Notes: a model not told the origin generated them from the letters alone. DNA of 64,000 nucleotides from an uncultured Bacteroidota bacterium (GCA_913055635.1 CAJXLK010000003.1:77959-141958); one strand, 5' to 3'. Shown: positions 1 through 8,993, counted from the first letter of the stretch. Program-made: numbers and translations.

Positions 1-1113
1 TTGGAGAATGCGTTTTTGAAGGTGGAAGTCAATGACGATGGATCGCTGAACATCACCGATAAGAAGCAGGGTGTTACTTACAACCGCACCGGCTGGTTTT
101 ACGATGAGGGAGAAGCCGGGCAGGCCTGGATACATAAGAAGTATGGCCTGGAAGTCAACACCCTGGATACCAAAGCCCGTTGCACCCGGAGTTTTTCTTC
201 CCGGATGAAAAATGAGATCACCATAGAGCACAAAGTGGAACTTCCGGTGAACCTGGATGAAAGGGGCAAAGATCAGCCCCGGACAGCTACCACCCGCATT
301 GTCCTTCGCATTGCCCTGTTTGCAGATACCCCCTACCTCGAGATGAACGTGGAGGTAGATAACCACTCGGAAAGCCACCGCCTGCGAATGATGTTCCCCT
401 CTCGCCTGCAAGCCACCCACTCCTATGGCGAAGGCCAGTTTGATGTGGTGGCCCGTAGCCTCGAGCGGCCTGATACCTCCGATTGGGTGGAACAGCCAAT
501 GTATGATTTCCCCATGCACCATTTCGTCGATTTGACCGACGGAGATAAAGGCATGGCCGTTCTGGTGGATGGGCTGAAAGAATACGAGGTGCTGGACGAT
601 CAACACAACACCCTGGCCATTACCTTGCTGAGGGGTTTTGAGTATAAAATCAATCCGGCCGCCCCGCAGGATTATACCGATCAGAAGGGATCTCAGGTCT
701 TGGGGAAAACCTCTTACCGCCTGGCTTTTTACCCACATCCCGGCGATTGGCTACAGGGGCGGGTCTACCCCGAAGCCTTTGCCTTTAATTATCCCCTTCG
801 CCTGGCTCAGTCCGGGCCACTCTCTGGAGAGCAGGGCCCCGAGATTTCTTTTATGGAGGTAACCCCGGAGCACTTGGTGATCAGTACCCTGAAAAAACCG
901 GAAGATCCTGATTTCCCGGGTTTTGTGCTTCGCCTCTATAACCCCACCGATCAACAAGTCGATGGTAAAATTCAGCTGGGTGTCAAACCGGCCGATGTCT
1001 GGCAGGTTACCATGGAGGAAAAATTCATACAACGCCCTGCTGTCCATCACGATGGTACCATTCAGGTGCAAGCCGGTGCCAGGAAAATATTGACCTACAA
1101 AATCAAGTACTAA
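1..1113 (+). CDS. GH38 alpha-mannosidase-like enzyme, C-terminal part (5' end outside window)
   Basis: The reading frame is open from the first base, so the true start and the catalytic alpha/beta barrel lie upstream; what is seen is the last ~370 residues. These look like the GH38 C-terminal beta-sandwich region: a stretch of paired beta strands with a FPMHHFVDL segment (about residues 170-178) and a 'LAITLLRG' segment (about 206-213) that resembles the conserved LALTLLR-type motif of GH38 C domains. In this family the enzyme hydrolyses alpha-mannosidic linkages; some bacterial members act on mannosylglycerate. The catalytic residues cannot be checked here. Only 21 bases separate the stop from the next start, with an AAAGGGAG Shine-Dalgarno-like run, so it is probably co-transcribed with the GH94 gene. 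No signal peptide can be assessed. Confidence 0.75.
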   Translation: MENAFLKVEVNDDGSLNITDKKQGVTYNRTGWFYDEGEAGQAWIHKKYGLEVNTLDTKARCTRSFSSRMKNEITIEHKVELPVNLDERGKDQPRTATTRIVLRIALFADTPYLEMNVEVDNHSESHRLRMMFPSRLQATHSYGEGQFDVVARSLERPDTSDWVEQPMYDFPMHHFVDLTDGDKGMAVLVDGLKEYEVLDDQHNTLAITLLRGFEYKINPAAPQDYTDQKGSQVLGKTSYRLAFYPHPGDWLQGRVYPEAFAFNYPLRLAQSGPLSGEQGPEISFMEVTPEHLVISTLKKPEDPDFPGFVLRLYNPTDQQVDGKIQLGVKPADVWQVTMEEKFIQRPAVHHDGTIQVQAGARKILTYKIKY

Positions 1114-1134
1114 AAAACGAAAAAGGGAGCAACG

Positions 1135-3552
1135 ATGCTGAAAAACGATTATGGCTATTTGACCGAGGATCACAGGGAGTTTATCATAACCGACCCCCGG
1201 ACGCCCCGTCCGTGGTTCAACTATATCTGGAATGAGCAATACCATGGTTTGGTTTCGCATGGGGGGGGCGGATTTTCCTATTTGGAGAGCCCGCGGGATA
1301 ACCGCATTTCCCGTATGCGTTACAATACTTTGCCATGGGACCGCCCCGGGCGTTATATTTTTCTCCGAGATATGGACGATGGCGAATACTGGTCGCTCAG
1401 TTGGGCCCCCACCATTGAGAAAAATTATCAGACCTATGAAGGCCATATCGGACAGGGCTATACCACTATCGTGACCCGTTATAAAGGGATCCGGGCCGAG
1501 CTCACCTACTTTGTTCCCCGGGACAATAACAGCGAGATATGGAAAGTTCGGGTCCGGAATGAGGGCCATCGCAAACGGCACCTCCAGGTGTTTGCTTTTC
1601 AGGAGTTGATGATGGGCAATGCCATGAATGATTTGATCAATCAGCCCAATGACAAACATTTTACTGAGGTGCATTTCAACCGGGAAAAGCAGGTACTGGA
1701 AGCCACCCGCCGCTACTGGGTGCTTAACACCAAATCGGCCAGTGTGGAACAGCCCAACTTTTCCTGGCATTACTATGTGTATTTTACCATGAATCTGCCC
1801 ATCAAGGGTTTTGACAGCAGCCTGGAACAATTCATTGGTAAATGGCGTTCGGAGGCCAACCCGGAAGCTGTTGAAACCGGGCAGATGGGCAATACAGAAA
1901 TAACTGCCGGCGATCCCGTGGTGGCCCTTCAGAGTCAGCTCAGTATTGAACCTTCCGAAGAGCGTGATTTTGCCGTTTTCATGGGTATAGCCCCCAAGGG
2001 AAGGCAATCGGCTTATGATGAGTTGCGCATTGATCAATATAAAAGCAATGGATTTGTCCGGGAGAAGCTCGAGGAGGTTCAGGCCCACTGGGACCATCTA
2101 TTGTCGCACGTTAAGGCACAAACACCCGATGAGTCGTTCAATGCCATGATCAACGTATGGAATCAGTATCAGACGGCTGTTACCTTTGATATGGCAAGAA
2201 ATGCAGGGTATTACCATGGCGGGTTGCTTTTCGGAACCGGATTGCGCGATCAGTTCCAGGATATTTTGGGAATGGTCATTCCCCAGCCGCAACGGGTTAA
2301 AGAGCGTATCCTTCATGCCCTGCGCTATCAGTTTGAGGATGGTTCCACCCTGCATAACTTCTTTAAGCTTACCGGTCATGGGGAAAGAACCCACCATAGC
2401 GATACCCCGCTTTGGATCCCCTTTGGCCTGGTGGAATACCTGAACGAAACCGGCGATATGGAGATCCTCAATGAAACCGTTCCCTTTTATGACGGGGCAG
2501 AGGCAAGCGTCTATGAACATATGGTAAGGGCCCTGGATTTTGCCATCAGCGATACCACCGAACGCAAATTGCCCAAAATACGCAAAGGCGACTGGAACGA
2601 CACCCTCGACCACATCGGCCCGCAAGGCTACGGAGAAACCCTCTGGGGAGCGATGTTCCTGAATTATGTCCTGGACAAAACCTTTGAACTGCTCGATTAC
2701 ATGAACGATACCGATGTGGAGGAAAGGTGGTCCCAGGCCTATCAGGAAATTGCACGGGTCATCAATTCCATTGGATGGGACGGCCGTTGGTACGTAAGGG
2801 CTTTCTGTGACAATGGCGACGTGGTCGGATCAGACATTAAAAAACAGGGCAAATTGTTCATCAACACCCAGTCATGGGCCGTTATCTCCGGTATAGCCCC
2901 TGAAGAAAGGGCCAACATGGCCATCGACCAATGCTATACCAACCTGGAAAATAAAACCGGCATGCAGATTTGTTGGCCCCCCTATCGGGAAGTAGAGGAC
3001 GATATTGGCCTGATTTCACGCTGTGTGCCCGGGAAAAAAGAAAACGGGGCGGTCTTCAATCACGCTTCTGCCTGGTTTGTGCTGGCCTCGGTCATCAATG
3101 GGCGGATCGAAGACGCCTGGCGCATCTATCGCAAAATGATTCCTTTTAATTCTTCCGCCAAGGTGGGCCTCGATCGATACGATACCGAACCCTATGTCTA
3201 TTCCGAGTATGTAACCAGCCGGGAGCACGAAACAGAAGGTCAGGCTTCCCATTCCTGGCTGACCGGTTCCAGTGTATGGATGTACCGCATCGGGCTCGAC
3301 TGGATACTCGGCCTGCAAACTTCCCTCAAAGGCATTACAGTCAATCCCCACATTCCCGCCCAATGGGATCATGTGGAGGTGACCCGCAAATTCAGAGGCA
3401 AAACATTAAATATTTCCATTTCCAATCCTGACCAGGTGAATAGCGGAGTCAATCAGATGTGGGTGAACCAGCAAAAGTTTTCTTCCTCCTGGATCAACCC
3501 GGCCGATTATGAAGATTCGGTCCTGGACGTCCAGGTTGTATTGGGTTCATAA
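1135..3552 (+). CDS. GH94 family glycoside phosphorylase (cellobiose/chitobiose phosphorylase-like)
   Basis: An 805-residue protein, the usual length for GH94 enzymes, which phosphorolyse beta-linked disaccharides or oligosaccharides to a sugar-1-phosphate. The N-terminal beta-sandwich begins with the family-typical 'YGYLTEDHREFIITDPRTPRPW' style region, split here as YGYLTEDHREF (7-17) and TPRPWFNYIWN (about 23-33). The (alpha/alpha)6 barrel carries the KGDWND motif at residues 484-489, which holds the family's general acid aspartate. A HHSDTPLWIPFG segment lies around 422-433. There is no signal peptide, so it is cytoplasmic. Substrate cannot be decided from sequence: cellobiose, cellodextrin, chitobiose and beta-1,2- or beta-1,3-glucan phosphorylases all share the fold. 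The GH38-like gene immediately upstream suggests a beta-linked, mannose-containing oligosaccharide pathway, which is inference. Confidence 0.88.
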   Translation: MLKNDYGYLTEDHREFIITDPRTPRPWFNYIWNEQYHGLVSHGGGGFSYLESPRDNRISRMRYNTLPWDRPGRYIFLRDMDDGEYWSLSWAPTIEKNYQTYEGHIGQGYTTIVTRYKGIRAELTYFVPRDNNSEIWKVRVRNEGHRKRHLQVFAFQELMMGNAMNDLINQPNDKHFTEVHFNREKQVLEATRRYWVLNTKSASVEQPNFSWHYYVYFTMNLPIKGFDSSLEQFIGKWRSEANPEAVETGQMGNTEITAGDPVVALQSQLSIEPSEERDFAVFMGIAPKGRQSAYDELRIDQYKSNGFVREKLEEVQAHWDHLLSHVKAQTPDESFNAMINVWNQYQTAVTFDMARNAGYYHGGLLFGTGLRDQFQDILGMVIPQPQRVKERILHALRYQFEDGSTLHNFFKLTGHGERTHHSDTPLWIPFGLVEYLNETGDMEILNETVPFYDGAEASVYEHMVRALDFAISDTTERKLPKIRKGDWNDTLDHIGPQGYGETLWGAMFLNYVLDKTFELLDYMNDTDVEERWSQAYQEIARVINSIGWDGRWYVRAFCDNGDVVGSDIKKQGKLFINTQSWAVISGIAPEERANMAIDQCYTNLENKTGMQICWPPYREVEDDIGLISRCVPGKKENGAVFNHASAWFVLASVINGRIEDAWRIYRKMIPFNSSAKVGLDRYDTEPYVYSEYVTSREHETEGQASHSWLTGSSVWMYRIGLDWILGLQTSLKGITVNPHIPAQWDHVEVTRKFRGKTLNISISNPDQVNSGVNQMWVNQQKFSSSWINPADYEDSVLDVQVVLGS

Positions 3553-3564
3553 AAGTGGGTCAGT

Positions 3565-3647
3565 AAGCCGCCGCAGGTTTTAATCCATCCCGCCCGGTAT
3601 GGCCGGACAGGCCATATTGGCCGGATGAATATACCCTGTGGCGGCTT
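3565..3647 (+). terminator. Long imperfect stem-loop after the GH94 gene
   Basis: The arm AAGCCGCCGCAGG (3565-3577) pairs with CCTGTGGCGGCTT (3635-3647), 12 of 13 positions. The 57-base loop holds nested GGCC/GGCCGG repeats that could pair again. It starts about a dozen bases after the GH94 stop and is followed by CTGTTTTA, a weak T run. A role in termination or mRNA 3'-end protection is plausible but not proven. Confidence 0.4.
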
Positions 3648-3735
3648 CTGTTTTATACCCTCCAGAATTTACTCCTGCTTTTATCCTGGCTGGGCTGTCG
3701 TTTTTTTATTTTTGCGGGCGTCTGTAAAATGAAAA

Positions 3736-4263
3736 ATGTGTGATCCTATGACATCCTTGTTCATTGGCGATTCCATTACCGAAGGTTTTCCGGTTCAGGA
3801 ATTGTTGCCGGCGAAAAAAGTCATCAACCGTGGAATATCCGGTTCATCCAGCAGTGATATCCTGGAGCGCATGTCGTCCGAATGGTTAAAGGAAGATCCG
3901 GATCAGGTATTTATTTGTCTTGGAACCAACGACCTGGTTCGGGGTGCCGATGATGATTCCATCTCAGCCAACCTATCAGATATCATTACCCGGGTGGAAC
4001 AGTATAGTTCCCAAACTCCCCGCGTTTACCTGACTTCGTTGTTTCCCACCCATTCCGATCCCGTTCGCACCAACCAGCGGATTTATCACTTGAATACCAG
4101 GATACACCTGCTTTGTGAATACCATCAACATCATTATCTGCATCTGAACGTGTTTTTTCAGGATTTGAGCGGGCGGCTCAGAGAAGAACTGACCGATGAC
4201 GGGTTGCACCTGAACCGGCAAGGCTATGAATTGTGGGCCCGGCTGATAGAACCTTTGGTTTAA
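3736..4263 (+). CDS. SGNH/GDSL-type hydrolase (esterase/acetylhydrolase-like)
   Basis: A 175-residue single-domain SGNH hydrolase. Block I is FIGDSITEG with the nucleophile Ser13; an invariant-type Gly lies in NRGISGSS (block II); block III is GTND with the oxyanion Asn; block V is DGLHLN with Asp155 and His158 completing the triad. These enzymes remove acyl groups from lipids or carbohydrates. There is no signal peptide, so a cytoplasmic esterase or a carbohydrate acetyl-esterase is most likely. The first ATG at 3736 is used; a second in-frame ATG at 3748 (starting MTSLF) is equally possible and puts the GDS nearer the N-terminus as in many relatives. It is followed by a convergent gene (transketolase). 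Confidence 0.85.
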   Translation: MCDPMTSLFIGDSITEGFPVQELLPAKKVINRGISGSSSSDILERMSSEWLKEDPDQVFICLGTNDLVRGADDDSISANLSDIITRVEQYSSQTPRVYLTSLFPTHSDPVRTNQRIYHLNTRIHLLCEYHQHHYLHLNVFFQDLSGRLREELTDDGLHLNRQGYELWARLIEPLV

Positions 4264-4406
4264 CCCTTAAGTCGTGCCCCTTAACCTTTTTCTAAGTTTA
4301 GCGGCTCCTAGCCTTTAAGCTGTTCTTAGCGCTTGAACTGGTCTATAGGCTTAGGATGTTCTTAATACTTGGTCGCTTTCCTGGTTCTTAACCCCTTCGT
4401 TGCATG
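4264..4406. repeat. Degenerate short-repeat spacer rich in CTTAG/TTAAG words
   Basis: The gap between the two convergent genes holds many diverged copies of words such as CTTAAG, TTCTTAG, CTTAAC and CTTAGG spaced roughly 15-25 bases apart. Its texture resembles the better preserved array between nrfH and nrfA read on the other strand. No clean unit can be defined by eye. Confidence 0.3.
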
Positions 4407-6491
4407 TTAGTGTTGGCGGCTCATAAAATCCTCGATTTGGCTGACGATGTTTTCGGCGGTGTAACCGAATTCTTCGTCCAGTACTTCGGCAGGTGCCGAG
4501 TAGCCGAAGTGGTTCATTCCGAAGACTTCGCCACGACTTCCTACCAGGCCTTTAAGGGTAACGGGCAATCCGGCAGTCACTCCGAAAGCGGGCAGATCAT
4601 CGGGGATGACCCTTTTCTGGTACTCGAGGGGCTGGCTTCTGAACAGGCCTTCGGATATGGCTGAAACCAGCCGGGCATGGATGTGTTTGCGGTGGTCCAG
4701 GATTTTGGCCACTTCATAGAGCATATAGACTTCCGAGCCGTTGCCAATCAGCACCAGGTCGGGCTCTTTTTCGGGTTCGTAAAGGATATAGGCACCCTGG
4801 CTGGCCTTTTGTGCTTCTTCCAGGCGGGTTTGGTTGAATGCCGGAGGCAGGTCCCGTGTTTTTTGGCGGGTGAAGATCAGGGCAGTGGGGGTGCTTTGGT
4901 TTTCAAGTGCGATCTTCCAGGCGGTCACCGTTTCGGCTCCGTCGGCAGGTCTGAGGGCGGTAATGCTGTTTTGGCCCGAATGGTTGCGCACCTGTTCGAG
5001 CAATCGTATTTGAGCTTCCTGTTCGATGGGTTGGTGGGTGGGGCCATCTTCACCGACGCGGAAGGAGTCGTGCGACCAGATGTAGATGATGGGCAGTTCC
5101 ATAAGCGAGGCCATTCGTACGGCCGGCTTCATGTAATCGGAGAAGGCAAAGAAAGTGCCGCAAACCGGTATGATGCCGCCATGTAACGCCATGCCATTCA
5201 TCACCGCTGCCATGGACAATTCAGAAACCCCGGCGTTCAGAAAAGCCCCGGAAAAATTGCCTTTGACAAACGGGGTGGTCCCTTTCAGAAAACCCGCCGT
5301 CTGATCACTTCCACTTAAATCGGCCGAAGCCACCACCATGTTCTCAATCCGGTTCACCAGCCGGGAGAGAATGTATCCGGAGGCTTTGCGGGTTGAATCA
5401 TTTTCCGTGGGCCGCATGTTTTCCACGTCAAAGGCGGGCAGCTCCAGGCTCAAAAAACGCTGCAATTTTTTGCTCAGCTCAGGGTGTTCCTTTTCCCATT
5501 GTTTTTGAGCCGATCGGTGAAGTTGAACCTGTTGGCGTTTTTGTTCATTGATGTGATCGAAATAGGCTTTAACCTCTGGCAGGATGCGGAATGGATATTG
5601 GGGATCGCCACCGAGGCTGGCAATGGTTCTTTCGAATGAAGCCCCTGCCTTGCTTAGTGGCTTGCCGTGCAATTCAACCCGCTTTTCAAATGAGGAATCA
5701 TCCTTGGCCACGGCGCCCCTGCCCATGATCGTTTTGCCAATGATCAGGACAGGACGGTCTTCCTCCTCATTGGCGGCCTGCAAGGCCTGGCGGATCTGAT
5801 CGTGGTCATGCCCGTCAATACTTATAACCCGCCAGTTCCATGATTCATAGCGTTTGGCTGTGTTTTCCGTCGAAACCTCATTGGTGAAGGTCGACAACTG
5901 CACTTCGTTGGAATCATAAAACATGATCAGGTTGTTCAGGCCTAAGAAACCTGCCATGCGGGCTGCCCCATGCGATATTTCTTCCTGGATGCCCCCGTCT
6001 GAAATCAGGGTGTAGATCTTATGGCCCATCCATTCGCCAAAGCGACTTACCATGAATTTTTCGGCAATGGCAGCCCCTACTGCAAAAGCATGGCCCATGC
6101 CCAAGGGACCCGAGGTGTTCTCAACCCCCCGGAGAATATCTACTTCAGGATGTCCCGGAGTGGGGCTCTTGAGCTGACGAAACCCCTTGAGGTCCTCCAT
6201 CCCGTAAGTGCCCACCATTGAGAGGGTCGAATATAAAAGGGCCGAGAGATGGCCCGGATCAAGAAAAAAACGGTCGCGGAACGGCCAACCCATATCGTCG
6301 GGATCATATCTTAAAAATTCAGCATACAAGATATGCATGAAATCGGCAGCACTCATGGCCCCGCCGGGATGTCCCGACTGGGCCCGCTCTACCATTGCGG
6401 TGGAAAGAATCCTCAGGTTGTCGGAAACTTTTTGTGTGATGTCCGACTGTACAGTGGTTGTGGGCTGAAATTGACCGGAGCTTGAATACAT
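4407..6491 (-). CDS. tkt: Transketolase
   Basis: Thiamine-diphosphate enzyme of the non-oxidative pentose phosphate pathway, moving two-carbon units between ketose and aldose phosphates. From the N-terminus: ERAQSGHPGGAMSAADF (substrate/TPP entry), a GPLGMGHAFAVGAA segment, and the TPP-binding stretch SDGGIQEE...LNNLIMFYDSN. The middle domain has the GNFSGAFLNAGVSELSMAA stretch with the conserved catalytic-type glutamate. Next come FSDYMKPAVRMASLMELPIIYIWSHDS and a THQPIEQ motif, then the C-terminal regulatory-type domain. An ATG at 6491 gives 694 residues, close to the usual 660-700. A TTG at 6551 would add 20 residues without known homology, so the ATG is preferred. It stands alone between convergent and unrelated genes. 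A transaldolase partner is not in the window. Confidence 0.93.
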   Translation of the reverse strand: MYSSSGQFQPTTTVQSDITQKVSDNLRILSTAMVERAQSGHPGGAMSAADFMHILYAEFLRYDPDDMGWPFRDRFFLDPGHLSALLYSTLSMVGTYGMEDLKGFRQLKSPTPGHPEVDILRGVENTSGPLGMGHAFAVGAAIAEKFMVSRFGEWMGHKIYTLISDGGIQEEISHGAARMAGFLGLNNLIMFYDSNEVQLSTFTNEVSTENTAKRYESWNWRVISIDGHDHDQIRQALQAANEEEDRPVLIIGKTIMGRGAVAKDDSSFEKRVELHGKPLSKAGASFERTIASLGGDPQYPFRILPEVKAYFDHINEQKRQQVQLHRSAQKQWEKEHPELSKKLQRFLSLELPAFDVENMRPTENDSTRKASGYILSRLVNRIENMVVASADLSGSDQTAGFLKGTTPFVKGNFSGAFLNAGVSELSMAAVMNGMALHGGIIPVCGTFFAFSDYMKPAVRMASLMELPIIYIWSHDSFRVGEDGPTHQPIEQEAQIRLLEQVRNHSGQNSITALRPADGAETVTAWKIALENQSTPTALIFTRQKTRDLPPAFNQTRLEEAQKASQGAYILYEPEKEPDLVLIGNGSEVYMLYEVAKILDHRKHIHARLVSAISEGLFRSQPLEYQKRVIPDDLPAFGVTAGLPVTLKGLVGSRGEVFGMNHFGYSAPAEVLDEEFGYTAENIVSQIEDFMSRQH

Positions 6492-6692
6492 GAGTAGGTG
6501 GCTTTTGTTAACCACAAAATAATGGTTTTTCTCCTGATCGACAAAGAACAAAATCCATGTTAAAAGGCACTGTTTTCGAACGTTGGATCATCACACCATT
6601 TCCTATAACATGAATTTTATCAACATTTTTTGTTAATTGCAATCCCCATGTAATCCACTTTATGTAAGCATTTGGTAAGGGCGGCGAAAGGG

Positions 6693-7949
6693 TTACCGCC
6701 CCAGGTGTCTTCGTGCGTATGGCATCACATTGGCCGGGGGCCGGCGATGCTTTAACTCATCGGCCATAAAATTCATATACGGGGCGATGTGCCCGAAGAA
6801 ATGCTGATAGCCATTGCACAGGTAATTTAACCTTTTGCCTGGCTCATCCGTCTCGATGAGCCTGTTCTTGGGGCATCCGCCCCTGCATACCGGCCGGTAT
6901 CTGCATTTTTTGCACTTTTCTGGAAGATCCGATTCCTTCCTGAAACCAAAATTGATCTGCTGTTGCGATTTCATCAGATCGACCAGGGGCGTCTCGAGGA
7001 TGTTTCCCAGGTGGTTTTCATGATAGACAAAATGATCGCAGGAATAAAGGTCCCCATTGTGTTCGATAACCGCAGTATCCCCACATGTTCTGCCGAAAAC
7101 GCACAACCCCGGATTTTGATTGACCCAGTTGGCCAGGGTGGCATCAAAGATCTGTACATAGTGTTCTCCAACATCCCGGGTCACCCATTCGTCAAAGATC
7201 GTGGATAAAAACCGGCCATATTCCAAAGGGTTCGTTGACCATTCTGTAACCGTCCCGCTTGTGGAAGAATCAGGTGATATCATCCTCAGGGCCTGATTAT
7301 CTTTTGGTTCGGCCATTTGTTCTACAATGGGTATGAATTGCATGAACCGGCTGCCGATGGATTTGAGAAACCTGTATACCTCCAGCGGATGCTGGCTGTT
7401 GTGGTTGTGTACCGTGGTTAGGGTGTTGAACGAGGCATGATGCGCCTTAAGTCGTTCAATGCCCTTCATTACCCGTTGAAAAGTACCGTTTCCCCTTTTA
7501 TCCCGCCGGTAATGGTCGTGAAGCTGCCTTGGCCCGTCAATGGAAACCCCGACGAGAAAACCATTGGCAGCCAGAAATTGCCCCCAGTCATCATCCAATA
7601 ACGTGGCGTTGGTTTGAAGGGCATTTTCAATGGTCTGTCCCCGCTTTTGATACTTTTTTTGGTAGTAAAGGGCCTTTTCAAAGAATTCCTTCCCCAGTAA
7701 GGTCGGCTCTCCTCCCTGCCATACAAAGGTAACCACCGGTGAATCCTGACTCTTTAAATATTGCCGGGTGAACGACTCCAGGACTTCATCCGCCATCCTG
7801 AACGAGGCGGTTCCTTGATACAGTTTCTTCTTCTCCAGGTAATAGCAGTACGTACAGTCCAGGTTGCAGACCGGCCCCACCGGTTTGACCATCACATGAT
7901 ATACCGCAGTACCATACTTTTTGTGGGCTTCTATAAAGGAAACATCCAT
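6693..7949 (-). CDS. Radical SAM protein, anaerobic sulfatase-maturating enzyme type (SPASM)
   Basis: The radical-SAM CxxxCxxC motif is Cys28, Cys32, Cys35 in VCNLDCTYCYY, followed by a WQGGEPTLLG segment and NALQTNATLLDDDW, both hallmarks of anSME enzymes. The C-terminal SPASM region with auxiliary 4Fe-4S ligands is visible as CGDTAVIEHNGDLYSCDHF and CKKCRYRPVCRGGCPKNR. Family members convert an active-site Cys or Ser of a sulfatase to formylglycine without oxygen. At 418 residues it has the usual length. No sulfatase gene lies in this window, so its client is elsewhere, or it acts on another peptide. It is divergent from the ferredoxin genes; a ferredoxin could supply electrons for SAM cleavage (inference). 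Confidence 0.88.
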   Translation of the reverse strand: MDVSFIEAHKKYGTAVYHVMVKPVGPVCNLDCTYCYYLEKKKLYQGTASFRMADEVLESFTRQYLKSQDSPVVTFVWQGGEPTLLGKEFFEKALYYQKKYQKRGQTIENALQTNATLLDDDWGQFLAANGFLVGVSIDGPRQLHDHYRRDKRGNGTFQRVMKGIERLKAHHASFNTLTTVHNHNSQHPLEVYRFLKSIGSRFMQFIPIVEQMAEPKDNQALRMISPDSSTSGTVTEWSTNPLEYGRFLSTIFDEWVTRDVGEHYVQIFDATLANWVNQNPGLCVFGRTCGDTAVIEHNGDLYSCDHFVYHENHLGNILETPLVDLMKSQQQINFGFRKESDLPEKCKKCRYRPVCRGGCPKNRLIETDEPGKRLNYLCNGYQHFFGHIAPYMNFMADELKHRRPPANVMPYARRHLGR

Positions 7950-8156
7950 GCGGGATTTTTTTTAAACTGTCTCAAAGATACAAAATGTTCAGTAAGGGCC
8001 CTATCCGGGCCTTTTTTGACCTCCCCATGGAAGACAGCTCCCTCGGTCAAAGCCAATGATGTTGAACGATATGTTTGGGATTTTTTATTTGTTTGTGATT
8101 TTTTATTAATTTCGATTTCCAAAATTAGCGTTCACCCAATAGAAAAGCTGTTATTT

Positions 8157-8357
8157 ATGCCCATTGACCGGGTTTGGATTGAAGATGGATGCACGGCCTG
8201 TGGCATTTGTGAGGAAATTTGTCCCGAAGTCTTCGTCTTGGATGAGCGGGAAGAAGTAGCGGTGAGATCAGATGTAAACCTCAGTGCCTACGAAGAGGAG
8301 ATTAAGCAAGCCGCTGAGAGTTGTCCGGTTGATGCGGTGGTGGCTCAGGAAACCTGA
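8157..8357 (+). CDS. Single-cluster [4Fe-4S] ferredoxin, all-cysteine ligand type
   Basis: A 66-residue acidic ferredoxin starting MPIDRVWIEDGC. Ligands are Cys12, Cys15, Cys18 (CTACGIC) and a distant Cys56 (SCPVDA), as in Desulfovibrio-type one-cluster ferredoxins. Cys22 is at the position that forms a disulfide in some relatives, but its usual partner near residue 48 is Glu here, so it is unpaired. The ATG at 8157 was chosen because the frame upstream has no ferredoxin homology. It lies divergent from the radical SAM gene and 144 bases upstream of a paralogue of identical length. It is probably a soluble one-electron carrier for oxidoreductases or radical SAM enzymes. Confidence 0.88.
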   Translation: MPIDRVWIEDGCTACGICEEICPEVFVLDEREEVAVRSDVNLSAYEEEIKQAAESCPVDAVVAQET

Positions 8358-8501
8358 AAGGCGCTCCGGCTGGGGCAACCATACAGGGATGTGCCACCAC
8401 GCTGATTGAAATCATGCCTGTTATCAGGAGAACTTTTCGTTCTGTTATTTTTATATATGTAATTTTAACCTTAAACCTTCAATAAAGAAAGGAGTATTAC
8501 T

Positions 8502-8702
8502 ATGGCTATTAAAAAAGTATGGATTGAAGACGGTTGCATATCAGACGGTATATGCGAAGAAATTTGCCCTGATGTTTTTGCTATGGACGATGACGATCAG
8601 GCTTATGTAAAACCTGATGCTGATTTTAGCGCCAATGAAGAGTGCATAAAAGAAGCAGCAGAAGAGTGCCCCGCGGAAGTAATTCACTATGAAGAGGAGT
8701 AG
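8502..8702 (+). CDS. Single-cluster ferredoxin with Asp in place of the second cysteine ligand
   Basis: A 66-residue paralogue of the preceding ferredoxin (both contain VWIEDGC and ICEEICP). The cluster motif reads CISDGIC: Cys12, Asp15, Cys18 and distant Cys56. Cys22 and Cys48 could form a disulfide. This arrangement (Asp ligand plus a Cys pair) matches that known from Pyrococcus furiosus ferredoxin, where the Asp-ligated cluster converts readily between 3Fe and 4Fe forms. The gene has an unusually strong Shine-Dalgarno, AAAGGAG, seven bases before the ATG, suggesting high expression. It is followed by a good intrinsic terminator at 8764, so the transcript ends here. Confidence 0.9.
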   Translation: MAIKKVWIEDGCISDGICEEICPDVFAMDDDDQAYVKPDADFSANEECIKEAAEECPAEVIHYEEE

Positions 8703-8763
8703 TACACTCCCTCGTTGATGTTATCCTGCGAGGTAATTCAACCCTGCGTAAGGTAAAATTTGA

Positions 8764-8793
8764 GAGGTATCCCGCTTTGGATGCCTCTTTTTT
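8764..8793 (+). terminator. Rho-independent terminator after the ferredoxin gene
   Basis: The stem GAGGTATCC (8764-8772) pairs with GGATGCCTC (8779-8787) over nine positions (one G-T pair). The six-base loop is CGCTTT, and TTTTTT follows directly. It is 62 bases after the ferredoxin stop. Confidence 0.85.
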
Positions 8794-8993
8794 ATTTAAA
8801 TCCATTATAAATACTTCGTTTTTAATAGGAAGCCCCATCCCCTTAACCCCCATAATACCTAGCAAAGCACTTAAATCTTATTTCTGGTGAACCCGTTGAC
8901 GGGCCTCAAGCAAAACAGAGCGCCAAGGTTTCCATCTTGCAACGGACCATGATATTTCATAATTTAGATTGTTGGACTTTAAAGGCCGAAACT

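Noticed and set aside
751-2097. Long reverse-strand open frame (448 codons) under the GH38 and GH94 genes
   Set aside because: Antisense shadow of two well-supported genes; it crosses their boundary and has no recognisable domain.
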